NCBI RefSeq assembly: GCF_000308775.1
Contig: NZ_BAGJ01000165.1
Span: 1-64,000, forward strand
Origin: Nocardia testacea NBRC 100365
GTDB lineage: Bacteria; Actinomycetota; Actinomycetes; Mycobacteriales; Mycobacteriaceae
Reading direction: 5' to 3'
DNA length: 64,000 nucleotides
In this document: piece by piece, positions 10,651 through 18,721 of the stretch
How positions within the stretch are numbered: the stretch's first letter is position 1
Layout of the letters: the number at the start of each line of letters is the position of its first letter
Notes under the pieces: model-generated
Told to the model about the DNA's origin: nothing
Seen by the model: the letters and a program-made list of their open reading frames with translations, nothing else
Database searches by the model: none
Made by a program: the position numbers and the translations under genes

Positions 10651-11481
10651 GTGACCGACCAGTACAGCGCGGACACCTGGCGATCCACGGGCCCCGCCTG
10701 GCTGTTCTGCCCCGCGGACCGCCCCGAGCGCTACCGCAAAGCCGCCGACGCCGCCGATGTGGTGATCCTGGATCTGGAGGACGGTGTGGCGCCGGCCGAC
10801 AAACCCGCCGCCCGCACCGCGCTCGTAGCGACCCCGCTCGACCCGGCGACCACCGTGGTGCGGGTGAACCCGGCCGGCACCCCCGACCACGACCTCGATC
10901 TGGAAGCTCTGCGACGCACCGCATACCGGCTGGTCATGCTGCCGAAAACCGAAACCGCCCAGCAGGTCACCGGTCTCGGCGACTACCAGGTCTTCGCCCT
11001 GATCGAATCCCCGCCGGGCGCGCTGGCGATCCAGGAGATCGCCGCCGCGCCCAATACCCGCGGCGTGATGTGCGGCGTGGAAGACCTGGTCGCCGCCATG
11101 GGTGGCACCGGAACCCGCCGCCCCGACGGCAGCTATCGCGATGTGGCACGGCAGTTGCGCAGCACCGGCCTACTGGCCGCCAAGGCCCACCGGCGCCTGG
11201 CGCTGGACATGGTGTACCTGAACATTCGCGATCTGGACGGCCTGCGGGCCGAGGCGGAGGACGCGGTGGCGGTGGGCTTCGATATCAAGGTCGCCATCCA
11301 TCCCACCCAGCTCCCGGTCATCCGCGCCGCCTACGCCCCGTCACCCGAAGAACTGGACTGGGCCCGCGGCGTATTGGCCGCGGCCCCGAACCACCGCGGC
11401 GTCTTCGCCTATGAAGGCAAAATGGTGGACGCCCCCCTACTCCGTCACGCCGAACAACTCCTCCAACGCAGCCCAGAATGA
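10651..11481 (+). CDS. citE: CitE-like 3-hydroxyacyl-CoA lyase (Rv2498c-like)
   Basis: A 276-residue member of the HpcH/HpaI aldolase (CitE-like) family with the TIM-barrel pattern LFCPADRPERYRKA, VVILDLEDGVAPADK, RVNPAGTPDH, MLPKTET and the C-terminal GFDIKVAIHPTQLPVIRAAY. The acidic LEDGV and GVEDL residues are the metal ligands of the family. The mycobacterial homologue Rv2498c cleaves (R)-citramalyl-CoA and related hydroxyacyl-CoAs, including HMG-CoA, and works in itaconate and leucine breakdown. Here it would release acetyl-CoA and acetoacetate. The start is GTG 10651 after CGAGGGGG. Confidence 0.85.
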   Translation: MTDQYSADTWRSTGPAWLFCPADRPERYRKAADAADVVILDLEDGVAPADKPAARTALVATPLDPATTVVRVNPAGTPDHDLDLEALRRTAYRLVMLPKTETAQQVTGLGDYQVFALIESPPGALAIQEIAAAPNTRGVMCGVEDLVAAMGGTGTRRPDGSYRDVARQLRSTGLLAAKAHRRLALDMVYLNIRDLDGLRAEAEDAVAVGFDIKVAIHPTQLPVIRAAYAPSPEELDWARGVLAAAPNHRGVFAYEGKMVDAPLLRHAEQLLQRSPE

Positions 11482-11602
11482 GATGTGCGGTCGACAGTCC
11501 AGAGACCGGTGGCCATTGAGCACTTACAGTGACATGAGCCTCCCCAGGCCGGTCCAGCCGCACGACAGCCCGCACCTTCCGCCTACCTCGGACGGTCCAC
11601 CT

Positions 11603-11714
11603 CCGCGGTCGAGGCCCGCCCCCGATTCTGGACCGACGGAGCGAAGGAGCGCAGCGACTGAGCGCAGGAGGGAAGAATCGGGGGCGGGCCTCGACCCGCG
11701 GCGCCGGAGGCGCC
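11603..11714. repeat. Long inverted repeat with a second small hairpin before the acetoacetyl-CoA synthetase gene
   Basis: Left arm 11603-11629 (27 nt, from CCGCGG to GATTCT) pairs with right arm 11674-11701 with only one bulged G. The loop of about 44 nt is rich in GAGCGCAGCGAC-like words. Immediately after it, GGCGCC-GGA-GGCGCC (11700-11714) forms another stem. It looks like a REP-type intergenic element or an RNA structure in the leader of the downstream gene. Confidence 0.75.
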
Positions 11715-11736
11715 GCCATCAACACAGAAGGGTCCT

Positions 11737-13689
11737 TTGCCGGTGGAACCTCAGTGGGTACCGACCGAACAAGATATCGCCGATGCCCGGGTCACCGATT
11801 TCGCCCGCTTCGTCGCCGCGCGTTCCGGTGCGGAACTGCCCGACTACCATGCGCTCTGGCGCTGGTCGGTGGACAATCTCGCCGATTTCTGGCTGGCGGT
11901 ATGGGAGTACTTCGAACTCGGGACCGTCGCCGGTGAGGTACTGCCCTGTCCGGAGATGCCCGGCACACGCTGGTTTCCCGGGACGACCCTGAACTACGTG
12001 GATCGGGTGGTCGCGCAGGCGCGGACCGACCGGCCGGCGATCCTGCAGGTCACCGAGGACGGCGCGGACGTGGTGGCGACGTCGTGGGCGGAATTGCTGG
12101 CCGGAGTGGCCGCGTTCGCCCGGACCCTGCGCGGGCTCGGGGTCCGGCCCGGCGATCGGGTGGTCGGCTATCTGCCGAATATCACCGAAACGGTGGTGGC
12201 GTTCCTGGGTACCGCGGCCGTGGGGGCGGTGTGGAGCGCCTGCGGGCAGGATTATTCGGCCAAGGCGGCGCTGGATCGGCTGGGCCAGTTGGAGCCCGTG
12301 GTCCTGGTGACCGCGGACGGGTACCGCTACGGCGGGAAGACCCATGACAAGAGCGCGGATATCGCCGCGCTGCGGGCCGGTCTGGATACCGTGCGCGCCA
12401 CCGTGGTGGTGTCGCGGCTGGGTGTCGGGATTCCGGACAGCACACCGTGGTCGGCCGCGGCCGATCCGGCCGGCGGCGAACCTCTTCCGGAAACCGAAGC
12501 CGTCGATTTCGCGCATCCGCTGTGGATCGTGTTCTCCTCCGGTACCACCGGGCTGCCCAAGGGCATCGTGCACGGTCACGGCGGGGTGCTGCTCGAGCAT
12601 CTCAAAGCGGTTGCCCTGCAATCGGATATCGGCCCCGCGGACACCTTCTTCTGGTACACCAGCCCGAGCTGGATGATGTGGAACTTCCAGGTCGCCGGGT
12701 TGCTGGCCGGAGCGACCATCGTCTGCTACGACGGCAGCCCGGCCCATCCCCGGCCGGATACGCTGTGGGAGATCACCGCTCGCACCCGTACCACCGTGCT
12801 GGGGACCAGCCCCGGGTACGTGCTGGGCTGCATGAAGGCGGGCGCGGTACCACGGGCCGAGCACGATCTGTCCGCGCTGCGGCTGATCGGCATCACCGGT
12901 TCGTCCCTGCCGCCGGCCTCGGCGCTGTGGCTGCGCGACAACGCCGGAAACATCCCGGTGGCCTCGATCAGCGGCGGCACCGATGTCGTCTCGGCGTTCG
13001 CCGGCGGGGCGCCCACCGTACCGGTCTGGCCGGGTGAACTCTCGGCGCCCTATCTGGGTGTCGCTCTCGACGCCTACGACGAGGTCGGGCAGTCGGTGCG
13101 CGGCGAGGTGGGCGAGCTGGTGATCACCGCCCCCATGCCGTCCATGCCGATCCGTTTCTGGCGCGACCCCGACGGCGCCCGCTATCACGACGCCTATTTC
13201 GACGCATATCCCGGCGTATGGCGGCACGGTGACTGGATCACCCTCACCGGCCGCGGCAGTGTGGTCGTGCACGGCCGCTCCGATTCCACCCTCAACCGGC
13301 ACGGTATCCGGATGGGCAGCGCCGATATCTACCAGGCGGTGGAGCGTCTTCCCGAGGTGGCCGAGGCCCTGGTCATCGGCGCCGAACAAGCCGACGGCGG
13401 TTACTGGATGCCGCTGTTCGTGGTCCTGGCTCCCGGCGCCGAACTCACCGACGAACTGCGCGGCCGCATCAACGAGGTGATCCGCACCGAGGTATCGCCG
13501 CGCCACGTCCCCGACGAGATCCTGCTCGCCCCGGCGGTCCCGCACACCCGGACCGGCAAGAAACTCGAGGTCCCCATCAAACGCCTGCTCCAGGGCGCCG
13601 ACCCGGCCCGCGTGGTGGAGCGCAGCGCCGTCGACGACCCGGCCCTGCTCGACTGGTACTCCGGGATCCGCCCACCGGACCGGCGCTGA
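11737..13689 (+). CDS. aacS: Acetoacetyl-CoA synthetase (acetoacetate-CoA ligase)
   Basis: A 650-residue adenylate-forming ligase. It has the AMP-binding core IVFSSGTTGLPKGIVHGHGG, the aromatic YTSPSWMMWNFQ, the hinge region RSDSTLNRHGIRMGSADIY and the C-terminal catalytic lysine in HTRTGKK. The N-terminal domain with ALWRWSVDNLADFW is typical of AacS and acetyl-CoA synthetases; length and the WSVDN segment favour AacS. It activates acetoacetate, the product of HMG-CoA cleavage by the preceding operon. The start is TTG 11737 or GTG 11743, both after GAAGGG. The long inverted repeat lies just upstream. Confidence 0.87.
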   Translation: MPVEPQWVPTEQDIADARVTDFARFVAARSGAELPDYHALWRWSVDNLADFWLAVWEYFELGTVAGEVLPCPEMPGTRWFPGTTLNYVDRVVAQARTDRPAILQVTEDGADVVATSWAELLAGVAAFARTLRGLGVRPGDRVVGYLPNITETVVAFLGTAAVGAVWSACGQDYSAKAALDRLGQLEPVVLVTADGYRYGGKTHDKSADIAALRAGLDTVRATVVVSRLGVGIPDSTPWSAAADPAGGEPLPETEAVDFAHPLWIVFSSGTTGLPKGIVHGHGGVLLEHLKAVALQSDIGPADTFFWYTSPSWMMWNFQVAGLLAGATIVCYDGSPAHPRPDTLWEITARTRTTVLGTSPGYVLGCMKAGAVPRAEHDLSALRLIGITGSSLPPASALWLRDNAGNIPVASISGGTDVVSAFAGGAPTVPVWPGELSAPYLGVALDAYDEVGQSVRGEVGELVITAPMPSMPIRFWRDPDGARYHDAYFDAYPGVWRHGDWITLTGRGSVVVHGRSDSTLNRHGIRMGSADIYQAVERLPEVAEALVIGAEQADGGYWMPLFVVLAPGAELTDELRGRINEVIRTEVSPRHVPDEILLAPAVPHTRTGKKLEVPIKRLLQGADPARVVERSAVDDPALLDWYSGIRPPDRR

Positions 13690-13706
13690 GCGGTCCCGCC
13701 CCGAAG

Positions 13707-13727
13707 CGTTCGCTATATCGGCGAACG
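13707..13727 (+). terminator. Hairpin after the acetoacetyl-CoA synthetase gene
   Basis: CGTTCGC and GCGAACG pair across the loop TATATCG, 18 bp after the stop codon. No T-tract follows, so it may be a factor-independent terminator without U-run or a protein site. Confidence 0.4.
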
Positions 13728-13906
13728 AACGCACCCGGTTCCCGGGGATTTCTGGACGGGGAGAGGACGCCACCGCCACCGTGCCCGGCATGTGGCAAAC
13801 CTGGTCCGTGTCGGTCGACGGCGGCCCGCCGGGGTTATCGGCAGGGCTTCCGGGATCGATCATCGCCCGGGGCAACTCCCGAGGTCGAATACCGGGATGG
13901 AGATGC

Positions 13907-14632
13907 TCAGGGGGCCGGCTGGTCGGCGGATGCCAGGCCGAGGATGCCGGTGAGGTCGCGGAGGCATTCTTCGTAGACCGGTTCGAGGTCGGAGTAGGCG
14001 AAGTCGAGCTGGTGCAGGACTTCCATACACAACAGGCCGTACAGCCGGATCCAGCAGGACAGGAAGACGTGCGCGGCCTCGGGCGGCAGCTGTTCGCCGA
14101 TTGTGGCCGAGTAGGCGATCAGCTGCTCGCGTAAGGACTCGGGCAGCTCTGCCGGGTCGGGTACCGGGAACGGGCGCGTCTGCCAGAGTTCGATCGTCAG
14201 GTCCAGCAGCACCCGTTCGAACCGCTGTCCGGCCCGATGACGTTCGGAATCCGGTCGCCGGTTCGACGGGGTGATCGGGGCGGCGAAGATCCAGCCGAAT
14301 TCGGCCGGATGCGAGATGGCCCAGGTGCGCATGGCACGGCAGACCGCGAGTATGCGCTCGCCGACCGGTGCGTCCGTACGCGCGTCGCGGGCCGCTTCCA
14401 TGGCGATGGCGAGTTCGTCGAAGAAGTCCGCGGTGACCGCACCGACCAGGGCCTCGTGGCCGGCGTAGTAGTGATAGAGGGCCGGCCCGCTCATTCCGAC
14501 CGCACGAGCTACCGCGTTGACGGTCACCGCGGACGGCCCCTGCTCGACCAGCAGTGTGCGTACTGCCTCGTGGATCTCCTTCAAAGTGGCGTTGCGTAGC
14601 CGCTCGCGCCTGCCGCCCGTCTGTGCCGACAT
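13907..14632 (-). CDS. TetR family regulator (WHG/TetR_C_13 type)
   Basis: A 241-residue TetR protein. The DNA-binding domain has VTVNAVARAVGMSGPALYHY and YAGHEALVGAV at about residues 37-70. The C-terminal half, with FGWIFAAP and a late CWIRLYGLLCMEV helix, resembles the WHG-type ligand domain. ATG 14632 has AGAAGGG at a good distance, while a GTG six bases upstream would overlap that site. It is divergent from the monooxygenase operon. The perfect palindrome at 14708-14720 is its likely operator. Confidence 0.82.
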   Translation of the reverse strand: MSAQTGGRRERLRNATLKEIHEAVRTLLVEQGPSAVTVNAVARAVGMSGPALYHYYAGHEALVGAVTADFFDELAIAMEAARDARTDAPVGERILAVCRAMRTWAISHPAEFGWIFAAPITPSNRRPDSERHRAGQRFERVLLDLTIELWQTRPFPVPDPAELPESLREQLIAYSATIGEQLPPEAAHVFLSCWIRLYGLLCMEVLHQLDFAYSDLEPVYEECLRDLTGILGLASADQPAP

Positions 14633-14707
14633 CGTCACCCTTCTGCTGGTTCACCGGACTCGTTGACACCCTAGAGTATCTATGTTGTCTTAATACCTCT
14701 AAATAAA

Positions 14708-14720
14708 CTAGAGACTCTAG
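14708..14720. promoter_or_regulatory. Probable TetR operator, CTAGAG-A-CTCTAG
   Basis: A perfect 13-bp palindrome in an AT-rich patch between tetR and the divergent operon. A related half CTAGAGTATCTATG lies at 14671. The right arm touches the GGAG ribosome binding site (14720-14723) of the 42-residue gene, so a bound repressor would block that transcription unit directly. Confidence 0.65.
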
Positions 14721-14728
14721 GAGTTGGC

Positions 14729-14857
14729 ATGGAGCGTTGGTGGTGGGTGCTTCCGGTGGGTGCGCTGGTCACGACGGCGGTGTGGTGGCGCCGATCCAGA
14801 TCCGCGAGGACGCGGGGCGGTCCCGGGTCGGCCTGCGATCGCGGGGGCCGGAAATGA
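14729..14857 (+). CDS. Small single-pass membrane peptide, 42 residues
   Basis: The open frame encodes MERWWWVLPVGALVTTAVWW followed by a very basic tail (RRSRSARTRGG). The N-terminal 20 residues are a plausible transmembrane segment with tryptophans at both ends, and the arginines would stay inside. Support: an ATG with GGAG six bases upstream, and an ATGA overlap of its stop with the start of the FAD monooxygenase, the usual sign of coupled translation. It has no recognised family. It might act as a membrane anchor or as a coupling leader for the next gene. Confidence 0.5.
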   Translation: MERWWWVLPVGALVTTAVWWRRSRSARTRGGPGSACDRGGRK

Positions 14858-15957
14858 AGGCGCTCGTCGTGGGCGGCGGTATCGGCGGGCTGGCGGCCGC
14901 GGTGGCGTTCCATCGGCGTGGCTGGCAGGTCGAGGTGCTCGAACGCGCGCCGGAGATCACCGAAGTCGGGGCGGGACTGTCGATTCAACCCAACGGGCTG
15001 CGCGCCCTGGACACGCTCGGCCTCGGCGACCCCCTGCGCACCGGCGGAGCGGCCGGACCGCCGCGAGGTATTCGCCGCGCCGACGGTGCCTGGTTGATCC
15101 GCAATGACACCGAAGAACTCGAACGGCGCTTCGGCCCGTGGGCGATCGTGCACCGGGCCGCCCTGGTGGAGATTCTGCGCGGAGCCCTTCCCGCACAGGC
15201 CTTGCGACCGGGAACCACCGTGCGGCAGGTGCTACCCGATGGCACAGTCCACCACGACAGCTGCACCGCCACCGCGGATCTCGTGATCGGCGCCGACGGC
15301 GTGCACAGCGTGACCCGGTGCGCGCTCTGGCCGCGGGCCGCCGGCCCACGCTACGTGGGATACACCACCTGGCGCCTGCTCACCGCGCCCCACGCTGTCG
15401 ATGGCAGCGTCGAGATATGGGGCAGGGGCGAACGAGTCGGCTACGTCCCCCTGCCGGACGGCCGTATCTACTGCTATCTGATGGCCAACGCCCCGGCCGG
15501 ATCACGTATCGGGCCGGACCGGCTGCGCGAGCGGTTCGCCCACTGGCCCGACCCCGTCCCGGCACTACTCGATGCCGCACACCCGGATGCCGTCCTGCAG
15601 CACGACACCTACGAGCTACCGAATCTGCGTACCTACATCCGCGGGAAGGTCGCGATCCTCGGGGACGCGGCACACGCCATGGCCCCGAACCTCGGCCAGG
15701 GCGCCTGCCAAGCACTCGAGGACGCCGTCACGCTCGCCACGGCCGTGGATACCCACGGCATCGCCGCGGGGTTGGCGGAATACGACCGCCTGCGCAGGCC
15801 TCGCACCCAGATGATCGCCCGGCTCTCCCGCCGGGTCGGCGCGCCCGCGCACTGGAACTCGGCACTGGCGACCGCGCTACGCGACACCGCGCTCCCGCTC
15901 CTGCCCAGCGCACTGTTCGGCCGTTCGATCACGCCCGCCTATTCCTGGACGCTCTGA
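14854..15957 (+). CDS. FAD-dependent monooxygenase
   Basis: A 367-residue class A flavoprotein hydroxylase. The N-terminal Rossmann motif is VVGGGIGGLAAAVAFHRRGW; the second FAD motif is GKVAILGDAAHAMAPNLGQG. The intermediate DG motif reads ADLVIGADGVHS. Such enzymes hydroxylate aromatic or other small substrates with NAD(P)H. The length is typical of the salicylate- or kynurenine-type subgroup, but the substrate cannot be told. ATG 14854 overlaps the stop of the small membrane peptide, and the four-helix protein follows 38 bp later. Control by the divergent TetR is likely. Confidence 0.85.
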   Translation: MKALVVGGGIGGLAAAVAFHRRGWQVEVLERAPEITEVGAGLSIQPNGLRALDTLGLGDPLRTGGAAGPPRGIRRADGAWLIRNDTEELERRFGPWAIVHRAALVEILRGALPAQALRPGTTVRQVLPDGTVHHDSCTATADLVIGADGVHSVTRCALWPRAAGPRYVGYTTWRLLTAPHAVDGSVEIWGRGERVGYVPLPDGRIYCYLMANAPAGSRIGPDRLRERFAHWPDPVPALLDAAHPDAVLQHDTYELPNLRTYIRGKVAILGDAAHAMAPNLGQGACQALEDAVTLATAVDTHGIAAGLAEYDRLRRPRTQMIARLSRRVGAPAHWNSALATALRDTALPLLPSALFGRSITPAYSWTL

Positions 15958-15995
15958 TTCACCCGACTCGCTCCCGAGGACGAAAGGTCCGATCG

Positions 15996-16433
15996 ATGTC
16001 ATTGCCTCGCCTCGTGGTCGCCGTCGTAGCGACGATCACGATGGTCGGCGCCGTACTCGCCGACCTGATCATCCCCGACCTGGCCGCACAGCACGCCTTC
16101 AATCCGAATTGGCCGCCACACGCGAAATTCCACGACGCCCAATACATGGTGATGACGGTGCTCCTCGGCATCATCGGCCTGACGCTCACCCTGCGCCCGG
16201 GCCGCGACACGCGCGGCCGCACGCTGTGCGCGGCAGCAGTCGTGGCCACCCCGTGGCTCGGGATGGCCGGTGCGCTGCTGTTCCCCGATGCCGCGACCTA
16301 TGACCCCGAGTTCGCCGATCGGACTGTTTTCGTCCTCGGCGTGCACGGGCAGGTCTTCCTGGCGCTGATCCTGCTCACCGCCCTGATCGCCGCGATCGCG
16401 GTGTCGTGGCGGGGTGCGGACTCGACCCGGTAG
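15996..16433 (+). CDS. Four-helix membrane protein of unknown function
   Basis: A 145-residue protein with four predicted membrane segments at about residues 4-27, 48-66, 79-99 and 111-134. A polar stretch HAFNPNWPPHAKFHDAQY lies between helices 1 and 2, and its two histidines could bind a metal or haem. ATG 15996 follows CGAAAGG. It stands 38 bp after the FAD monooxygenase in the same direction, probably in one operon with it. It resembles uncharacterised actinobacterial four-helix proteins; no function can be assigned. Confidence 0.65.
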   Translation: MSLPRLVVAVVATITMVGAVLADLIIPDLAAQHAFNPNWPPHAKFHDAQYMVMTVLLGIIGLTLTLRPGRDTRGRTLCAAAVVATPWLGMAGALLFPDAATYDPEFADRTVFVLGVHGQVFLALILLTALIAAIAVSWRGADSTR

Positions 16434-16639
16434 CCGACGGACCCCGCGCCGACGCCGACTCCACCGCCTCGCTCGGGGCAGTGCGGAGGACGGCGAGCAG
16501 CTCGACCGGCCCGGCCGGAGGCGCGAATGCCCCCGGTTCCGTGCGCCCCGGCTAGCCTGGTCGCAGTTGCTGTATCCGCACGTTCGCTCACCGCTCCACC
16601 AGTACGCACCCAGTCGCTCGGCTCAGAGAGGACAGGCGC

Positions 16640-17680
16640 ATGAAGGCACTGCAATACGTGACCGTCGGGGCAGAACCGGAGGTCCGCGAAATCCCGACCC
16701 CCGAGCCGGGCCCCGGCGAGGTACTGCTGCGGGTGACCGCGGCGGGGGTCTGTCATTCCGACGATTTCGTCATGAACAACCCGCCGGAACAGTTCGGTAT
16801 CGAACTGCCCCTGACCCTGGGCCACGAGGGCGCCGGGCAGGTCACCGCGCTGGGGGAAGGCGTGCGCGGTATCGATATCGGCACGAATGTCGTGGTCTAC
16901 GGCCCCTGGGGCTGCGGAAACTGCTGGTTCTGCGCCCAGGGTATGGAGAATTACTGTTCCCGGGCCGCCGAACTGGGCATCATGCCGCCGGGACTCGGCT
17001 CACCGGGCGCCATCGCCGAATACCTGATCGTCGATTCACCCCGTCATCTGGTGCCGATCGGCGATCTCGACCCGGTGGCGACCGTACCGCTCACCGATGC
17101 CGGCCTGACCCCCTATCACGCGATCAAACGGTCGCTGGACAAGATCCGCCCCGGCTCGTGGACTGTGGTGATCGGTAGTGGCGGGCTCGGCCACGTGGCC
17201 ATCCAGCTGCTGCGGTATCTGTCCTCCACACGCATCATCGCCCTCGACGTGAACGACGAGAAACTCGAATTCGCCAGGTCGGTGGGTGCGCACGAGGCCG
17301 TGCTCTCCGATGAACGGGCCGCCGAGAACGTCCGCAAGATCACCGGCCCGGCCGGGGCGAGCCTGGTCCTGGATTTCGTGGGCTTCCAGCCGACCATCGA
17401 TACCGCCATGGCGGTGGCCGGGGTGGATTCCGATGTGACCATCGTCGGTATCGGCGACGGAAAGTCGGCCGCGCGGATCGGTTTCGGGGTCAGCCCGTAC
17501 GAAACGACCGCGACCTCACCGTATTGGGGTGCCCGGGCCGAACTGATCGAACTGATCGATCTCGCGCACGCCGGAGTCCTGGATATCGCGACCGAACGGT
17601 TCCGCCTCGACGAGGCACCCGAGGCGTATCGCCGGCTCGCCGCCGGGACACTGCGCGGCCGGGCGGTCGTCGTACCCTGA
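16640..17680 (+). CDS. Zinc-dependent NAD(P) alcohol dehydrogenase
   Basis: A 346-residue medium-chain dehydrogenase. The catalytic-zinc region has GVCHSDDF and LGHEGAGQV. The structural-zinc lobe has four cysteines spaced CGNCWFC and, eight residues on, C. The NAD-binding motif is VIGSGGLGHVAIQLL, and an aspartate after the second strand (IIALDVNDEK) suggests NAD rather than NADP. ATG 16640 follows GAGAGGACAGG. It oxidises alcohols or reduces aldehydes; the preferred substrate is unknown. The mycofactocin-type SDRs lie 240 bp downstream. Confidence 0.87.
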   Translation: MKALQYVTVGAEPEVREIPTPEPGPGEVLLRVTAAGVCHSDDFVMNNPPEQFGIELPLTLGHEGAGQVTALGEGVRGIDIGTNVVVYGPWGCGNCWFCAQGMENYCSRAAELGIMPPGLGSPGAIAEYLIVDSPRHLVPIGDLDPVATVPLTDAGLTPYHAIKRSLDKIRPGSWTVVIGSGGLGHVAIQLLRYLSSTRIIALDVNDEKLEFARSVGAHEAVLSDERAAENVRKITGPAGASLVLDFVGFQPTIDTAMAVAGVDSDVTIVGIGDGKSAARIGFGVSPYETTATSPYWGARAELIELIDLAHAGVLDIATERFRLDEAPEAYRRLAAGTLRGRAVVVP

Positions 17681-17833
17681 AATCGGCCCCGGCCCCCCAG
17701 GCCGGTAATCCCGACCGGCGGCGCGGAGCTCGCGCACCACGACCAGACGGGCGGCACACCGCTCCGGACCCGATAGTGGATGCCGGATATACCGGGCGAC
17801 GCCGTTCCCGCCCAGCGGGAGCTGCCTCGGTCA

Positions 17834-17852
17834 CGGCCCGGTGACCGGGAGA
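17834..17852. promoter_or_regulatory. Copy of the TCTCCCGGTGACCGGGAGA palindrome upstream of the SDR operon
   Basis: CGGCCCGGTGACCGGGAGA matches 16 of 19 positions of the perfect palindrome found at 27451-27469. It lies 71 bp before the first SDR start. Confidence 0.5.
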
Positions 17853-17922
17853 AACGCGGGCGCGGAGCATTCGGCGGACCTAGCGTCGCCCGCATGGATG
17901 CGGAATGTGCCGGAGGCGCCCG

Positions 17923-18720
17923 ATGAAGCGCCTACAGAACCGGGTAGCGGTGGTGACCGGGGCAGCGGGCGGAATGGGCCGCGCCCATTGCCGCCGGCTG
18001 GCCGAGGAGGGCGCCGATATCATCGCGCTCGATCTCGCGGAGAATACGGCCGACCTGGTCGCGGTGGCCGAGGAGGTGGAGGGCCTCGGTCGCCGGTGCG
18101 TCACCGGTTTCGCCGATGTCCGTGATCCGCTGGCGGTCGAGGAAGCCGTCAATACCGGGGTGACCCAGCTCGGCCGGCTGGATGTGATCGTCGCCAATGC
18201 CGGGGTGTACGCGGATCTGGCGCCGTCCTGGGAACTGGCCGACGATGCCTGGCAGCGTGCCCTCGATATCAATCTCACCGGCGTCTGGCACACCATCCGG
18301 GCGGGGGCCGCCCATCTGGACGCGGGCGCTTCGATCGTGATCGTCGGGTCGACGAACGGCATCAAGGGCGGCGCCGGCGCCGCGCACTACTCGGCGAGCA
18401 AACACGCGGTGGTGGGTCTGGCGCGGACGCTGGCCAACGAGCTGGGCGCACAGGGCATCCGGGTGAACACCGTGCATCCGGGTTCGGTGGCGACCCCGAT
18501 GATCCTGAACGACGACGTCTACGCGAAAGTACTGCCCGGGCAACCGAATCCGACCCGCGACGACGCGGCGCGCGTTCTGGCGGAACGGACGATCCTGCCG
18601 GTGCCCTGGGTGGAGCCGGTGGATATCAGCAACGCGGTGTTGTTCCTCGCGTCCGACGAGTCCCGGTACATCACCGGCACCCAGCTCGTCGTGGACGCCG
18701 GACTTACTCAGAAGGTGTGA
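17923..18720 (+). CDS. SDR family oxidoreductase, mycofactocin-coupled type
   Basis: A 265-residue short-chain dehydrogenase. It has the cofactor motif VVTGAAGGMGRAH, NAG in VIVANAGVY, the catalytic serine in VGSTNG and the YSASKHA catalytic tyrosine/lysine. The end, LPVPWVEPVDISNAVLFLAS, matches the mycofactocin-coupled SDR group (TIGR03971), although the usual insertion after the second strand is shorter here. Enzymes of this group hold NAD tightly and pass electrons to mycofactocin. ATG 17923 follows GGAGG. One base separates it from the second SDR. Confidence 0.82.
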   Translation: MKRLQNRVAVVTGAAGGMGRAHCRRLAEEGADIIALDLAENTADLVAVAEEVEGLGRRCVTGFADVRDPLAVEEAVNTGVTQLGRLDVIVANAGVYADLAPSWELADDAWQRALDINLTGVWHTIRAGAAHLDAGASIVIVGSTNGIKGGAGAAHYSASKHAVVGLARTLANELGAQGIRVNTVHPGSVATPMILNDDVYAKVLPGQPNPTRDDAARVLAERTILPVPWVEPVDISNAVLFLASDESRYITGTQLVVDAGLTQKV

Positions 18721-18721
18721 C

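Noticed and set aside
11719..13875. 718-codon minus-strand frame opposite the acetoacetyl-CoA synthetase
   Set aside because: The plus frame contains all ligase motifs; the minus frame has none.
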